Below, in pieces: positions 1-19,178 of a stretch of DNA of 64,000 bases; within the stretch, counting starts at the first letter, position 1; each line of letters begins with the position of its first letter. The stretch lies in the NCBI RefSeq assembly GCF_024171925.1, contig NZ_JAMTCO010000008.1, positions 1 through 64,000 on the forward strand. Direction: 5' to 3'. A model generated the notes under the pieces. The model saw only the letters and a program-made list of their open reading frames with translations, had not been told where the DNA came from and made no database searches. The DNA is from Actinokineospora diospyrosa (GTDB taxonomy: Bacteria > Actinomycetota > Actinomycetes > Mycobacteriales > Pseudonocardiaceae). The translations under genes and the position numbers were made by a program.

Positions 1-95
1 GCACTGCCTGACCGCACTGCCTGACCGCACTGCCTGACCGCACTGCCTGACCGCACTGCCTGACCGCACTGCCTGACCGCACTGCCTGACCGCAC
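1..95. repeat. 13-bp tandem repeat array
   Basis: Seven exact head-to-tail copies of GCACTGCCTGACC fill positions 1-91, and the first four bases of an eighth follow. The array runs off the left window edge, so its true length is unknown. The copies are identical, which suggests recent expansion or slippage. There are no spacers, so it is not CRISPR. It lies about 450 bp upstream of the siderophore genes. Confidence 0.95.
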
Positions 96-548
96 CCCCG
101 GCCCGGCACGCCGCGGCGCCGCCGCCCGAGCCGGTCGGGCGGTGCTGTGCGACCGACGACAAGATCGCCTTCCCCGGCCGCCGGGCGGGGTGCGCGGATC
201 GGCCGGTTGTGGCTTTGGCGCGGGCGCGGGGAAGTGGTCGGCCGAGAAACATCGCCGGGGTGGGAATTCACACGGGCCGCATGTGTCCACAGAAGACTGT
301 TGTAATTTCATCAAGCTATGGTTTGAGCACGATACGAAATCCGTTCGGATCTCGTCGTGTTCAGCGGGAATTCGTCTCGACCGTCGCTCGTTTCGACGAG
401 TTATTAGATGGACGAGAAATCTGTCGTTTCGCGCTGGAGGGTGGGTGGCCGGCAAAAATGTGGATGAGAAAACGGGTGCGGCTATCGCGGGATCGCGGTG
501 TGAATAGCTAGCTTGGAACTCCCACAAACATGTAGAAGGGAGACGCCG
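96..548. other. Intergenic region upstream of dhbA
   Basis: No convincing gene is seen here. The reading frames present have poor codon bias. The stretch from about 280 to 520 is noticeably richer in A+T than the surroundings and probably holds the promoter of the siderophore operon. I looked for a DtxR/IdeR-type iron box (TTAGG-type inverted repeat) and did not find a recognisable one. A strong ribosome binding site, AAGGGAG, occurs at about 536-542 just before the dhbA GTG start. Confidence 0.5.
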
Positions 549-1319
549 GTGACCGGGTTGTCCGGGCGCGTCGCGTTGGTCACCGGCGCGGCGCGCGGGA
601 TCGGCGCCGCCATCGCGGAAGCGCTGGCCGGTGAAGGTGTATCCGTTGCGGCGGTTGATATCGATGTCGACGGGCTCAAGGCGGTCGCGGACCGCGCCGG
701 TGGGTCGGTGGTGCCGTTCCCGGCCGATGTCACCGACCAGGGGTCGTTCGCCCGCGTGGTGGCCGAGGTCGAGCGCGACCTCGGTCCGCTCGACATCGGC
801 GTGTCCGCGGCGGGAGTGCTGTGCGCGGCTTCAGTCGGTTCGACCCGGGCCGAGGATTGGGCGCGTACGTTCGAAGTCAATTCGACCGGGGTGTTCTTCG
901 TGCTGCGGGAAATTTCCCACCGCATGGTGCCGCGCGGTCGTGGTGTACTGATCACGATCGGGTCGAACGCGGCCGGTGTGCCGCGCATGGGGATGGCCGC
1001 GTACGCGGCGTCCAAGGCAGCCGCCACAATGCTCACCCGGTGCCTCGGCCTCGAACTCGCCGGATCCGGCGTTCGCTGCAATATCGTTTCCCCCGGCTCG
1101 ACCGACACCGAGATGCAGCGCGCGCTCTGGACCGACGGCAACGGACCGGAGCGGGTCATCGCGGGTGACCCGGCGCGGTTCCGCGTCGGTATTCCGCTCA
1201 AGCGCATCGCCGACCCCGCCGACGTGGCCGACGCCGTGGTCTTCCTGGTGTCCGACCGCGCGCGGCACATCACCATGCAGAACCTCTACGTGGACGGTGG
1301 CGCCACCCTGTGCGCTTGA
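549..1319 (+). CDS. dhbA: 2,3-dihydro-2,3-dihydroxybenzoate dehydrogenase
   Basis: This is a 256-residue short-chain dehydrogenase that would oxidise 2,3-dihydro-2,3-DHB to 2,3-dihydroxybenzoate with NAD+, the last step of catechol synthesis (EntA/DhbA role, EC 1.3.1.28). The N-terminal TGAARGIG cofactor loop and the catalytic YAASK (Y-x-x-x-K) are visible. Length is typical of EntA. The GTG at 549 is chosen because a purine-rich site precedes it; an upstream in-frame ATG at 513 would add 12 residues with no such site. The reaction is inferred mainly from the adjacent dhbC, dhbE and dhbB genes, since SDR sequences alone do not fix the substrate. It is the first gene of the siderophore operon, 108 bp before dhbC. 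Confidence 0.9.
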   Translation: MTGLSGRVALVTGAARGIGAAIAEALAGEGVSVAAVDIDVDGLKAVADRAGGSVVPFPADVTDQGSFARVVAEVERDLGPLDIGVSAAGVLCAASVGSTRAEDWARTFEVNSTGVFFVLREISHRMVPRGRGVLITIGSNAAGVPRMGMAAYAASKAAATMLTRCLGLELAGSGVRCNIVSPGSTDTEMQRALWTDGNGPERVIAGDPARFRVGIPLKRIADPADVADAVVFLVSDRARHITMQNLYVDGGATLCA

Positions 1320-1427
1320 CCGCCCGACCGTTCGGCGGTCCGGCCGCCCGCCGAACGAGACGGGCGAACGGGCGCTGCCCGGCGCGCTCGGCACCACTCG
1401 ATCCGCACGCGTGAAAGGAAACCCGGC

Positions 1428-2621
1428 GTGTCCCCAGCTGTCCTGGTGCGTCCCCGCCCCGTCCACCGAGGGGTGGATCTCCTGGCCGCCTACCTGCCCG
1501 GGTCGTTCTACTACACCTCGGCACGCGGCTCGCTGCTCGCCGACGGCGTGCACGCCTGCGTCGAGGCCGACGGCGGTGATCGCGCCCGAGCCGCGGCGAC
1601 GGCGCTGGCGGCAGCGGTCCGGGCGGGTCACGACGACCCCGTGGTGGTCGGCGCCATCGGCTTCCGCCCGGACGGTCCGGCCAGCCTCGTCGTGCCCGCT
1701 CTCGTCCGCCGCGCAGGCGCCCCCGCGGGTACCGGCCCCACCGCACCGGCGCCGGTACCCGCCTGGACGGTCATCCCCCGACCGGAACCGGCGCGCTACA
1801 CCGACGCCGTGCGCCGCGCGCTGGAGCTGATCGACGGTGTCGAACTGGACAAGGTCGTGCTGGGACGGTGCCTCGACCTGCTCTCCGACAGCCCCGTCGC
1901 GGTGCCCGCGCTGCTCGTCCGGCTGGTGCGCGCCGACCCCGCCGCGCACGCCTTCGCCGTCGACGTGAGCGCGCCCGGCGATCCCGCCCCGCGCACGCTG
2001 GTCGGCGCCAGCCCCGAGCTGCTGGTCTCGCGGCGCGGCACCGAGGTGGTCGCCACCCCGCTCGCCGGGTCGGCGCCCCGGGTGGCCGACGAGGAGGAGG
2101 ACCGCGGGCGCCGGGCAGCCCTGCTGGCCTCGGCCAAGGACCGGGCCGAGCACGCGCACGTCGCGACCGAGGTCGCGCGGGTGCTCGGCCGGTTCTGCCG
2201 CGAGCTGGACGTGCCCGCCGAACCCACCGTGATCGCTACGCCGACCATGTGGCACCTCTCGACCCGGATCACCGGCCGGATCGCGGACCCCGCCGACCCC
2301 GCCACCTCGGCGTTGGCGCTGGCCGAGGCGTTGCACCCCACGCCCGCGGTGTGCGGGGTGCCGGTGGACCGCGCGCGCGACGCGATCGCCGCCCTGGAGC
2401 CGCTCGACCGCGGCTACTTCACCGGGCTGGTGGGGTGGACCGACTCGCACGGCGACGGCGAGTGGGTGGTCACCATCCGCTGCGCAGAGGTCTGCGACGC
2501 GGCGGTGCGCCTGTTCGCGGGCGCCGGGATCGTCGCGGGCTCGGACCCGGACGCGGAGCTGGCCGAGACCGGGGCGAAGTTCCGCACCCTGCTGCGGGCG
2601 CTCGGCGCGCGGGAGCGGTGA
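1428..2621 (+). CDS. dhbC: Isochorismate synthase
   Basis: This 397-residue chorismate-binding enzyme would convert chorismate to isochorismate, the first committed step to 2,3-DHB (EC 5.4.4.2). Family motifs are in order: [26 protein letters not shown], a long helix with [20 protein letters not shown], and the terminal [13 protein letters not shown]. The GTG start follows an AAAGGA site. Its TGA overlaps the ATG of dhbE (TGATG), suggesting translational coupling. Length matches DhbC/EntC (about 390-400). Distinction from salicylate synthase rests on the downstream isochorismatase and dehydrogenase, which are needed only for 2,3-DHB. Confidence 0.95.
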   Translation: MSPAVLVRPRPVHRGVDLLAAYLPGSFYYTSARGSLLADGVHACVEADGGDRARAAATALAAAVRAGHDDPVVVGAIGFRPDGPASLVVPALVRRAGAPAGTGPTAPAPVPAWTVIPRPEPARYTDAVRRALELIDGVELDKVVLGRCLDLLSDSPVAVPALLVRLVRADPAAHAFAVDVSAPGDPAPRTLVGASPELLVSRRGTEVVATPLAGSAPRVADEEEDRGRRAALLASAKDRAEHAHVATEVARVLGRFCRELDVPAEPTVIATPTMWHLSTRITGRIADPADPATSALALAEALHPTPAVCGVPVDRARDAIAALEPLDRGYFTGLVGWTDSHGDGEWVVTIRCAEVCDAAVRLFAGAGIVAGSDPDAELAETGAKFRTLLRALGARER

Positions 2622-4255
2622 TGACCCTCGAGCACACCCCGTGGCCCGAGGACGTCGCCGCCCGCTACCGCGCCGCGGGCCACTGGCGCGGGCAGACCCT
2701 CGGCGCGCTGCTCACCGCGCTGGCCGAGGCGCACGCGACCCGCACCGCCGTGGTGGGGGAGCGCGACGGGGTCACCAGCCGCTGGGACTACGCCGAGCTC
2801 GACACGCGCGCCCACCGGATCGCGGCAGGCCTAGCCGAGGCCGGGACCCGCGCGGGCGAACGGGTGGTCGTGCAGGTGCCGAACGTGCCCGAGCTGGTCC
2901 CGGTGCTGTTCGGGCTGTGGCGCCTCGGCGCCTGGCCGGTGTTCGCGCTGCCCGCCCACCGGCACACCGAGCTGCGCCACTTCGCCGAGCAGAGCGGGGC
3001 CGCCGCGATCCTCACCGTCGACGCGCACGAGCGCCACGACCACGCGGCCCTCGCGCGCGCCGTGGCCGCGGAGGTGCCCTCGGTGCGCCGGGTGCACGTG
3101 GTCGGGTCGACCGAGTTCGACGAGCTCGCCGCGACCGCGCCGCGCGAGCTGCCCGCCCCCGACCCGTCGGGTGTGGCGTTCCTGCAGCTCTCCGGCGGCA
3201 GCACGGGGCTGCCGAAGCTGATCCCGCGCACCCACGACGACTACCTCTACAGCGTCCGCGAGAGCGCCCGCATCTGCGCGCTGCGCCCGGACAGCGTGTA
3301 CCTGGCCGCCCTGCCCGCCGCGCACAACTACCCCCTGAGCTCGCCCGGTGTGCTGGGTGCGCTGCACGTGGGTGCCAAGGTCGTGCTCTGCCCGCGCCCG
3401 GACGCCGACACCGCGTTCCGGCTCATCGACCGCGAGGGCGTGACGATCACCGGCGTCGTGCCGCCATTGGCCGCCTCGTGGGTGCAGGCGGCCGCCCGCA
3501 CCGAGCACGACCTGTCCACCCTCGAAGTCCTGCTCGTCGGCGGGGCCAAGTGCGGTCGTGAGCTGGCCGAGCGGATCGGGCCCGCGCTGGGCGCGCGGTT
3601 GCAGCAGGTGTTCGGCATGGCCGAGGGGCTGGTCTGCTACACCCGCCTCGACGACCCGGACGACCTCGTGCTGGGCACCCAGGGACGCCCGATCTCCCCG
3701 GACGACGAGGTGCGCGTGGTCGACCCGGACAACCCCTCGGCGGGCTCGGACGACCTGGTCCCGCCGGGGGAGACCGGGGCGTTGCTGACCCGCGGCCCGT
3801 ACACGATCCGCGGCTACTACCGCGCGCCCGAGCACAACGCCCGGGCGTTCACCCCGGACGGCTTCTACCGCACCGGGGACCTGGTGCGGCGCGGTCCCAC
3901 CGGGCACCTGGAGGTCGTCGGCCGGGCCAAGGAGCAGATCAACCGGGGCGGGGAGAAGGTCGCCGCGGAGGAGGTCGAGGACCACCTGATGGCCCACCCC
4001 GACGTGCTCGACGCCGCGGTGGTCGCGGTGCCCGACGAGTACCTCGGCGAGCGGACCTGCGCCTACGTCGTGCCCGTGGCGGGCGCCGCGCCCACCGGAC
4101 CCGCGCTGCGCCGGTTCGTCCGCGAGCGCGGTGTCGCCGCGTTCAAGGTGCCCGACCTGGTGCAGGTCGTCGCGGAGTTCCCGGTGACCGGTGTCGGCAA
4201 GACCAGCAAACGCGAACTGCGGGTGGCCTTGGCCGCCCTCGTGAGGAGGGCGTGA
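2621..4255 (+). CDS. dhbE: 2,3-dihydroxybenzoate-AMP ligase
   Basis: A 544-residue stand-alone adenylation enzyme of the ANL superfamily. It would activate 2,3-DHB as the acyl-AMP and transfer it to the aryl carrier protein encoded two genes downstream (EC 6.2.1.71 / 2.7.7.58 type). It shows the phosphate loop [11 protein letters not shown], the FGMAEGL region, YRTGD, and the C-terminal hinge [14 protein letters not shown] with the catalytic Lys in [10 protein letters not shown]. Length fits DhbE/EntE. The ATG overlaps the dhbC stop codon and the stop codon overlaps the GTG of dhbB. Very high G+C at third positions supports coding in this frame. Confidence 0.95.
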   Translation: MTLEHTPWPEDVAARYRAAGHWRGQTLGALLTALAEAHATRTAVVGERDGVTSRWDYAELDTRAHRIAAGLAEAGTRAGERVVVQVPNVPELVPVLFGLWRLGAWPVFALPAHRHTELRHFAEQSGAAAILTVDAHERHDHAALARAVAAEVPSVRRVHVVGSTEFDELAATAPRELPAPDPSGVAFLQLSGGSTGLPKLIPRTHDDYLYSVRESARICALRPDSVYLAALPAAHNYPLSSPGVLGALHVGAKVVLCPRPDADTAFRLIDREGVTITGVVPPLAASWVQAAARTEHDLSTLEVLLVGGAKCGRELAERIGPALGARLQQVFGMAEGLVCYTRLDDPDDLVLGTQGRPISPDDEVRVVDPDNPSAGSDDLVPPGETGALLTRGPYTIRGYYRAPEHNARAFTPDGFYRTGDLVRRGPTGHLEVVGRAKEQINRGGEKVAAEEVEDHLMAHPDVLDAAVVAVPDEYLGERTCAYVVPVAGAAPTGPALRRFVRERGVAAFKVPDLVQVVAEFPVTGVGKTSKRELRVALAALVRRA

Positions 4256-4917
4256 CCGTGTCCCTACCCAAGATCGGCACCTACCGGCTGCCCACGGCGG
4301 CCGACCTGCCCGCGGGCCGGGTCGACTGGCGGCCCGACCCGGCTCGGGCGGCATTGTTGGTGCACGACGCGCAGCGCTACTTCCTCGCCCCTTTCGCAGG
4401 CGCGCCCATCCCGCGGGTGGTCGCCAACATCGCGGCCCTGCTCGACGCGGCGCGGGAGGTGGGGGTCCCGGTGTTCTACACCGCCCAGCCGGGCCGCCAG
4501 AGCGCCGAGGACCGCGGGCTGCTCACCGAGTTCTGGGGCGCGGGCATCGGCGCGGTCATCGATGACGACCCGCGCGCCGCCGACGTCGTCGCCGAGCTCG
4601 CCCCGCGGCCCGGCGACACGGTGCTGGACAAGTGGCGCTACAGCGCGTTCCAGCGCACCCCGCTGATCGATCTGCTCGCCGCGGCCCGCCGCGACCAACT
4701 GCTGATCACCGGGGTCTACGCCCACATCGGCTGCCAGGCCACCGCGGTGGAGGCGTTCATGTCCGACGTCCGGCCGTTGCTGATCGGCGACGCCGTGGCC
4801 GACTTCTCCCGCGAGCACCACGACCGGGCCTGCGCCTACGTCGCGCAGTGCTGCGGCACCGTGACCACCACCGCCGACGCGCTGGCCGCGCTGGTCCCGG
4901 CGGGGGCACGGCGATGA
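4252..4917 (+). CDS. dhbB: Isochorismatase (stand-alone ICL domain)
   Basis: A 221-residue isochorismatase that would hydrolyse isochorismate to 2,3-dihydro-2,3-DHB plus pyruvate (EC 3.3.2.1). The N-terminal [13 protein letters not shown] and [10 protein letters not shown], and the central LDKWRYSAF and [10 protein letters not shown], match the EntB/DhbB/VibB N-terminal half. In those proteins the enzyme is fused to an aryl carrier domain; here the protein stops before it and the carrier is a separate overlapping gene. The GTG start overlaps the dhbE stop codon and the TGA overlaps the ATG of the carrier protein gene. Confidence 0.95.
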   Translation: MTVSLPKIGTYRLPTAADLPAGRVDWRPDPARAALLVHDAQRYFLAPFAGAPIPRVVANIAALLDAAREVGVPVFYTAQPGRQSAEDRGLLTEFWGAGIGAVIDDDPRAADVVAELAPRPGDTVLDKWRYSAFQRTPLIDLLAAARRDQLLITGVYAHIGCQATAVEAFMSDVRPLLIGDAVADFSREHHDRACAYVAQCCGTVTTTADALAALVPAGARR

Positions 4918-5165
4918 GCCAGGAGCCGGGCCGCGCGCTGACCGCGGACCGCCTGCGGGCCGACATCGCCGAGGTCCTCGGCTGCGCGCCGGAGGAGGTG
5001 ACCCCGGAGGCCGACCTGCTCGACCTGGGCCTGGACTCCATGCGCACCATGGCCCTGGTCGAGCGCTGGCGGGCGGCGGGCGCGCCCGGGGTGGAGTTCG
5101 CCGACCTGGCCGAGGAGCCCCGGCTGGACCGCTGGACCCGCCTCGTCGCCGGGGCGGGCCCGTGA
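4914..5165 (+). CDS. Aryl carrier protein
   Basis: An 83-residue free-standing carrier protein. The core DLGLDSMR carries the serine that would take the 4'-phosphopantetheine arm. It would hold 2,3-DHB, loaded by DhbE, and present it to the first condensation domain of the NRPS. It corresponds to the C-terminal ArCP domain of EntB/DhbB split off as its own gene, joined by 4-nt overlaps to both neighbours (dhbB and the reductase). No phosphopantetheinyl transferase gene is visible in the window, so activation must come from elsewhere. Confidence 0.93.
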   Translation: MSQEPGRALTADRLRADIAEVLGCAPEEVTPEADLLDLGLDSMRTMALVERWRAAGAPGVEFADLAEEPRLDRWTRLVAGAGP

Positions 5166-6013
5166 CCCGGGTCGATCACCGGCACCGCCACCGCGAGCGG
5201 ATCGCCGAGGTCCGCGCGGGCACCGCGGCGGAGAAGGTGGGCTACCCGATCCGCGTGCGCGCCGCGCGGGTGGTGCGCACGGCCATGGTCGGGTCCGGCC
5301 TGCTGCGGGTCACCCTCGGCGGCGCCGGGACCGCCGGGTTCGAAGCGCACGCGCCCGACGAGCACGTCAAGGTGCTGTTCCCGGACCCGGACGGCACGCT
5401 GCGCCTGCCGGAGCCCGACGGTGACCTGCTGCGGTGGCCCACGCCGCCGCCGATCTCGCGCGAGTACACGGTGCGCCGCTTCGACCCGGCCACCGGCGAG
5501 CTCGACCTCGACATCGCCCTGCACCCGGGCGGGCTGGGCAGCGACTGGGCGCGCGCGGTCGAACCCGGCGCGGTGGTGCACGTGGTGGGACCGCCCGGCG
5601 GGGTGATCGTCCCGCACCGCTACGACCGCTACCTGCTCGCGGGCGACCTGACCGCGCTGCCCGCCATCTCCCGCTGGCTCGAGGAACTGCCCCGCACCGC
5701 GCGCGGCTGGGCGTTCATCGAGGTCGCGGACGCCAGCGAGCACATCGACCTGCGCAACCCCGAGGGCGTGCGGGTGCGCTGGCTGCACCGCGACGGCGCC
5801 GACCCCGGCGGCCCCGGCCTGCTCGAGCGCGCCGTGCGGGAGGTTCGCGTGCCCGACGGCGAGCGGGTCTACGCCTGGATCGCCGGTGAGGCGGGTTCGA
5901 TCAAGCCGCTGCGCCGCTGGGTCCGCGACGAGCTGGGCCTGGACAGGGCCGACCACGACATCACCGGCTACTGGAAGCGAGGCGTCGCCGACTTCGACGA
6001 CGAGCACGAGTGA
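5162..6013 (+). CDS. Siderophore-interacting protein, FAD-dependent ferric reductase
   Basis: A 283-residue member of the SIP/ViuB family, cytoplasmic flavoproteins that reduce ferric siderophores to release Fe(II). The N-terminal FAD-binding barrel contains the REYTVRRFD motif that contacts the flavin. The C-terminal NAD(P)H-binding half contains the AGEAGSIKPLRRW segment. The GTG start overlaps the stop codon of the carrier protein gene. It is intact even though the ferri-siderophore ABC transporter genes directly after it are broken, which implies that import is supplied from another locus. Confidence 0.92.
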   Translation: MTRVDHRHRHRERIAEVRAGTAAEKVGYPIRVRAARVVRTAMVGSGLLRVTLGGAGTAGFEAHAPDEHVKVLFPDPDGTLRLPEPDGDLLRWPTPPPISREYTVRRFDPATGELDLDIALHPGGLGSDWARAVEPGAVVHVVGPPGGVIVPHRYDRYLLAGDLTALPAISRWLEELPRTARGWAFIEVADASEHIDLRNPEGVRVRWLHRDGADPGGPGLLERAVREVRVPDGERVYAWIAGEAGSIKPLRRWVRDELGLDRADHDITGYWKRGVADFDDEHE

Positions 6014-6066
6014 CCCGCGCGACCCACGACATCACCGGTCACGATCAACCTGTTGAGGGAACGCCC

Positions 6067-6735
6067 ATGCCCGAGCCCAGACTCGCCCGCACCGCTGGAG
6101 CGCTCGTGCTCGTCGCGGGTCTGACCGCCGGGCGCGGCTCCGGCTCCGACGACCCCGCCACGGGCACCACCCGGGTCCGCACCGCCGACAACGGCGACAT
6201 CACCATCCCGGCCACGCCGAAGCGGGTCGTCGCCACCGGGTACGCCGTGCCTGCCCTGCTAGAGGCGGGCGCGCTGGCCACCTTCGACACCGGGCGCGAG
6301 GCCTACCGGACCAAGACTAGGGAGCTGGCAGCCAAGTACGCCGGGGTACTGCCCCGGCTGAGGTGCGCGCACCTGGGCGCCTACGGCGAGATCGCCAACG
6401 GCGACGCCCACCGCGAGGTCAACGGCTCCTGGGGCGCCTACGGCCAGGTCGAGGTGAAGGGCGGCGGTTCCAAGGACGTCAGCGAGTACCCCTCGATCGA
6501 GGAGCTGCCCTCCGCCTTCGGTGAGGCCGAGGTGATCACCTGCACGGTCAACGCAGGCGGTTCCACGCCCAAGGGGGTGCGGTACGCGCTCGACTCGCCG
6601 TTGTGGAAGGCGCCGCCCGCGGTCAAGGCGGGCAAGGTCCACCCGTTGCGCTACACCGAGGCCACGACCTACGGCTCGGCGCTGGCCACCGCCGCCGCGG
6701 TCGACAGAGCGCTCGAACCGCTGCTGAAGTCGTGA
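6067..6735 (+). pseudogene. Decayed iron-siderophore ABC substrate-binding protein
   Basis: A 222-residue reading frame that starts at an ATG preceded by GAGGGA. It resembles the periplasmic-binding lipoproteins of the FepB/FhuD type, which are usually about 320-350 residues. The leader ALVLVAGLTAG is followed by Arg where the lipobox Cys should be (CGC in place of TGC), so lipid anchoring is lost. The N-terminal TIPATPKRVV strand is present but then jumps almost directly to a C-terminal-half segment (EAYRTKTRELAAKY onward), as if about 100 residues had been deleted. The end (PLWKAPPAVKAGKVHPL) is typical. It reads through without a stop codon but probably cannot function. A diverged real protein is the alternative. 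Confidence 0.75.
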
Positions 6736-7217
6736 GTGCCGTTCACACCGCGCCCGCGCGCCGCCGGTCGGGCGCGCGCACGGCGTGGCTCGTCGCGGCG
6801 ATCGGGGCGCTGGCGATCGGCGCCGCGCTGGTGGGTTCCTTGCCGCTGAGCAAGCGGCTCAACGCCGTGGTGCTGGGGGAGACCGTGGCGCGCGGCCTCG
6901 GCGCGAACGTGGCCGGGGTCCGGGCGGGCGCGCTGGTGCTGATCACCGCGCTGGCCGGGGCGGCGACCGCGGTCGCCGGGCCGATCCTGTTCGTGGGGCT
7001 GATCGTGCCGCACCTGGCCCGGCGCGTGGCCGGTGGTTCGGTGCCGTGGCAGGTCGGCCACGCCGCGGTGATGGACCCGATCCTGCTGCCTGCCCCCGAC
7101 GTCGGGTCGCGGGTGCCGCTGCCGACCGGTGAGGCGCCGGTGGCGGTCGTGACCGCGTTCCTCGACGGGCCGGTGCTGATCCGGGCCGCCCGCCGCTACG
7201 GAGCGGCGCCGCTGTGA
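6732..7217 (+). pseudogene. Truncated FecCD-type siderophore permease
   Basis: A 161-residue frame starting with GTG over the previous stop codon. One N-terminal membrane segment (TAWLVAAIGALAIGAALVGS) is joined directly to the C-terminal part of a FecCD permease: SKRLNAVVLGETVARGLGANV, then GPILFVGLIVPHLARRVAGG, then VVTAFLDGPVLI. Family members have about 330-350 residues and 9-10 membrane spans, so half the protein is missing. No ABC ATPase gene and no second permease follow. Together with the preceding gene, this is the relic of a ferri-siderophore importer. Confidence 0.8.
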
Positions 7218-7467
7218 GCTCCGTCGTCCCGCGCCGCGGTCGCCGCTGGCCGCCTGCCTGCCCGCCCAGGTGCCGCTCGCCCCGGTCCCGCCGCCTGCGG
7301 ACGTGGTCAGCACCGCCGTCGGCGGCCGCTACCCGATCTGGCCGCTCGCCAGGAAGGTCGGGCGCCGATGACCTCCCACCTGACCGCGCGCGGCCCCACC
7401 CCGCGCCACGGCGACCACCGCGCCGGTGGTCGTGCCCGCCGCCCGCCCCGACCTCCAGGAGACCGCG
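7218..7467 (+). other. Degenerate remnant between permease relic and NRPS
   Basis: No intact gene. One frame ends with a protein-like tail (VVSTAVGGRYPIWPLARKVGRR without its first residues) before a TGA at about 7367-7369, but it has no proper start and I cannot assign a family. The stretch looks like further debris of the lost transporter genes. The last bases carry an AGGAG site at about 7457-7461, which serves the NRPS. Confidence 0.4.
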
Positions 7468-17711
<10,244 letters not shown>

Positions 17712-17715
<4 letters not shown>

Positions 17716-19124
17716 GCACCGACGCGGCGCGCCCCGCCGTCGACGCGGCCCTGTGGCGGGCCGCGTTCGTCCTGGTGCTGGGCACCTTCATGGCGACCAT
17801 CGACACCACCATCGTCTCGGTGGCGCTGGACGTGCTGGCCGACCGGTTCGCCGTCGCGGTCACCGACATCCACTGGGTCAGCACCGCCTACCTGCTGGCC
17901 GTCGTCGCCGCGGTCCCGGCCTCGGGGTGGCTGGCCGACCGGTTCGGGGGCAGGCGCGCCTGGACGGCGTCGATCGCGGTGTTCCTGTTGGCCTCCCTGC
18001 TCTGCGCGCTGGCCTGGTCGCTGCCCAGCCTCATCGCCTTCCGCGTGCTGCAAGGCGCGGCGGGCGGGCTGCTGCCGCCGCTGGGCCAGGCCCTGCTGGC
18101 CCGCGCCGCGGGACCGGACCGCGTCGGCCGGGTGATCAGCGTGGTCGCCGTGGTGCCCCTGCTGTCCCCGGTCCTGGGCCCGCTCGCGGGCGGCGCCATC
18201 CTCGGCGCGGCCTCGTGGCCCTGGCTGTTCTGCGTCAACATCCCGATCGGCGCGGTCGCCCTGCTGCTGGTGCGCCGATGCGTCCCCGCCGGGGCGCGGG
18301 GCGAGCGCGGCACACCGTTCGACCTGCGCGGCGCAGCCCTGCTCGCACCCGGACTCGCCGTGTTCGTCTACGGGCTCACCGGGTTGGGCCGCACCGGGTC
18401 GGCCCCGTTCAGCGCCGCCGCGATCGCACTGGGCGCGTCGATGCTCGTGGCCTTCGTCGTGCACGGCCTGCACACCAGGGGCGTGCCCCTGATCGACCCG
18501 CGCCTGTTCACCCGCCCGCCGTTCGGGGTGGCGGCGATCGCCCTGGTGGTCCTGGGCGCCTCGGTGTTCGGCACCATGTTCCTGCTCCCGCTGTACCTGC
18601 AGCGGGCGGCCGGGCAGAGCGCGTGGGAGACCGGTCTGCTGCTCGCGCCCCAGGGCATCGGCGCCGCCGCGGGCTCGCTGTGGGTCAGCCGGGTCGTGCA
18701 CCGCCTCGCGCCCCGCACGCTGGTGCTGAGCGGCATCGTCCTGGTGGCCGCTGGCACGGTCGTGTTCACCCAACTCGCCCACGACGTGCCCGACGCGCTC
18801 ATCGCCGGGTCGCTGCTGGTCAGGGGTCTGGGCGCGGCGATGATCGGCGCCCCGGTGATGACCCTGGCCTACCGGGCCGTCGAGCCCGCCCAGCTGCCGC
18901 GCGCCGCGGGAGCCCTGAGCCTGCTCAACACCCTCGGCGGCTCCGTGGGCACCGCGGTCCTCGCCGTCGTCCTGCACGCACGGTTCGCCGCCCGCGGACC
19001 CGACACCGCCGCGGCGTTCGCCGACACCTTCTGGTGGGTGCTCGCCTCGGCGGTCCTGGCCGCGGTGGCGGCCACCCGGCTACCGCGCCCACGACAACGA
19101 CACCAGCCCGGTCCACCCGCCTGA
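17712..19124 (+). CDS. DHA2-type MFS transporter, likely siderophore exporter
   Basis: A 470-residue drug:H+ antiporter-2 protein with about 14 hydrophobic segments. Visible are TFMATIDTTIVSVAL in helix 1, the loop GWLADRFGGRRAW (motif A), and VLGPLAGGAI in helix 5 (motif C). The GTG overlaps the stop codon of the NRPS, so the two are translated together, which argues for export of the NRPS product. The short cytosolic tail is rich in Arg and Pro. Drug efflux is the alternative role but is less likely in this position. Confidence 0.88.
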
Positions 19125-19178
19125 CCGGCTCGACGGGAGGACCTGGCGACCGCCCCAGACCACGGAAGGAGCACGACG

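Noticed and set aside
1..95. Possible CRISPR array
   Set aside because: The 13-bp units are directly adjacent with no spacers, and no cas genes occur in the window.
96..548. IdeR/DtxR iron box before the siderophore operon
   Set aside because: No inverted repeat resembling the TTAGG consensus could be found by eye; iron regulation remains likely but unsupported here.
1868..2620. Extended N-terminus for the DHB-AMP ligase frame, open from 1868
   Set aside because: This part overlaps the isochorismate synthase gene in another frame and is Arg-rich; the ATG at 2621 gives the normal family length.
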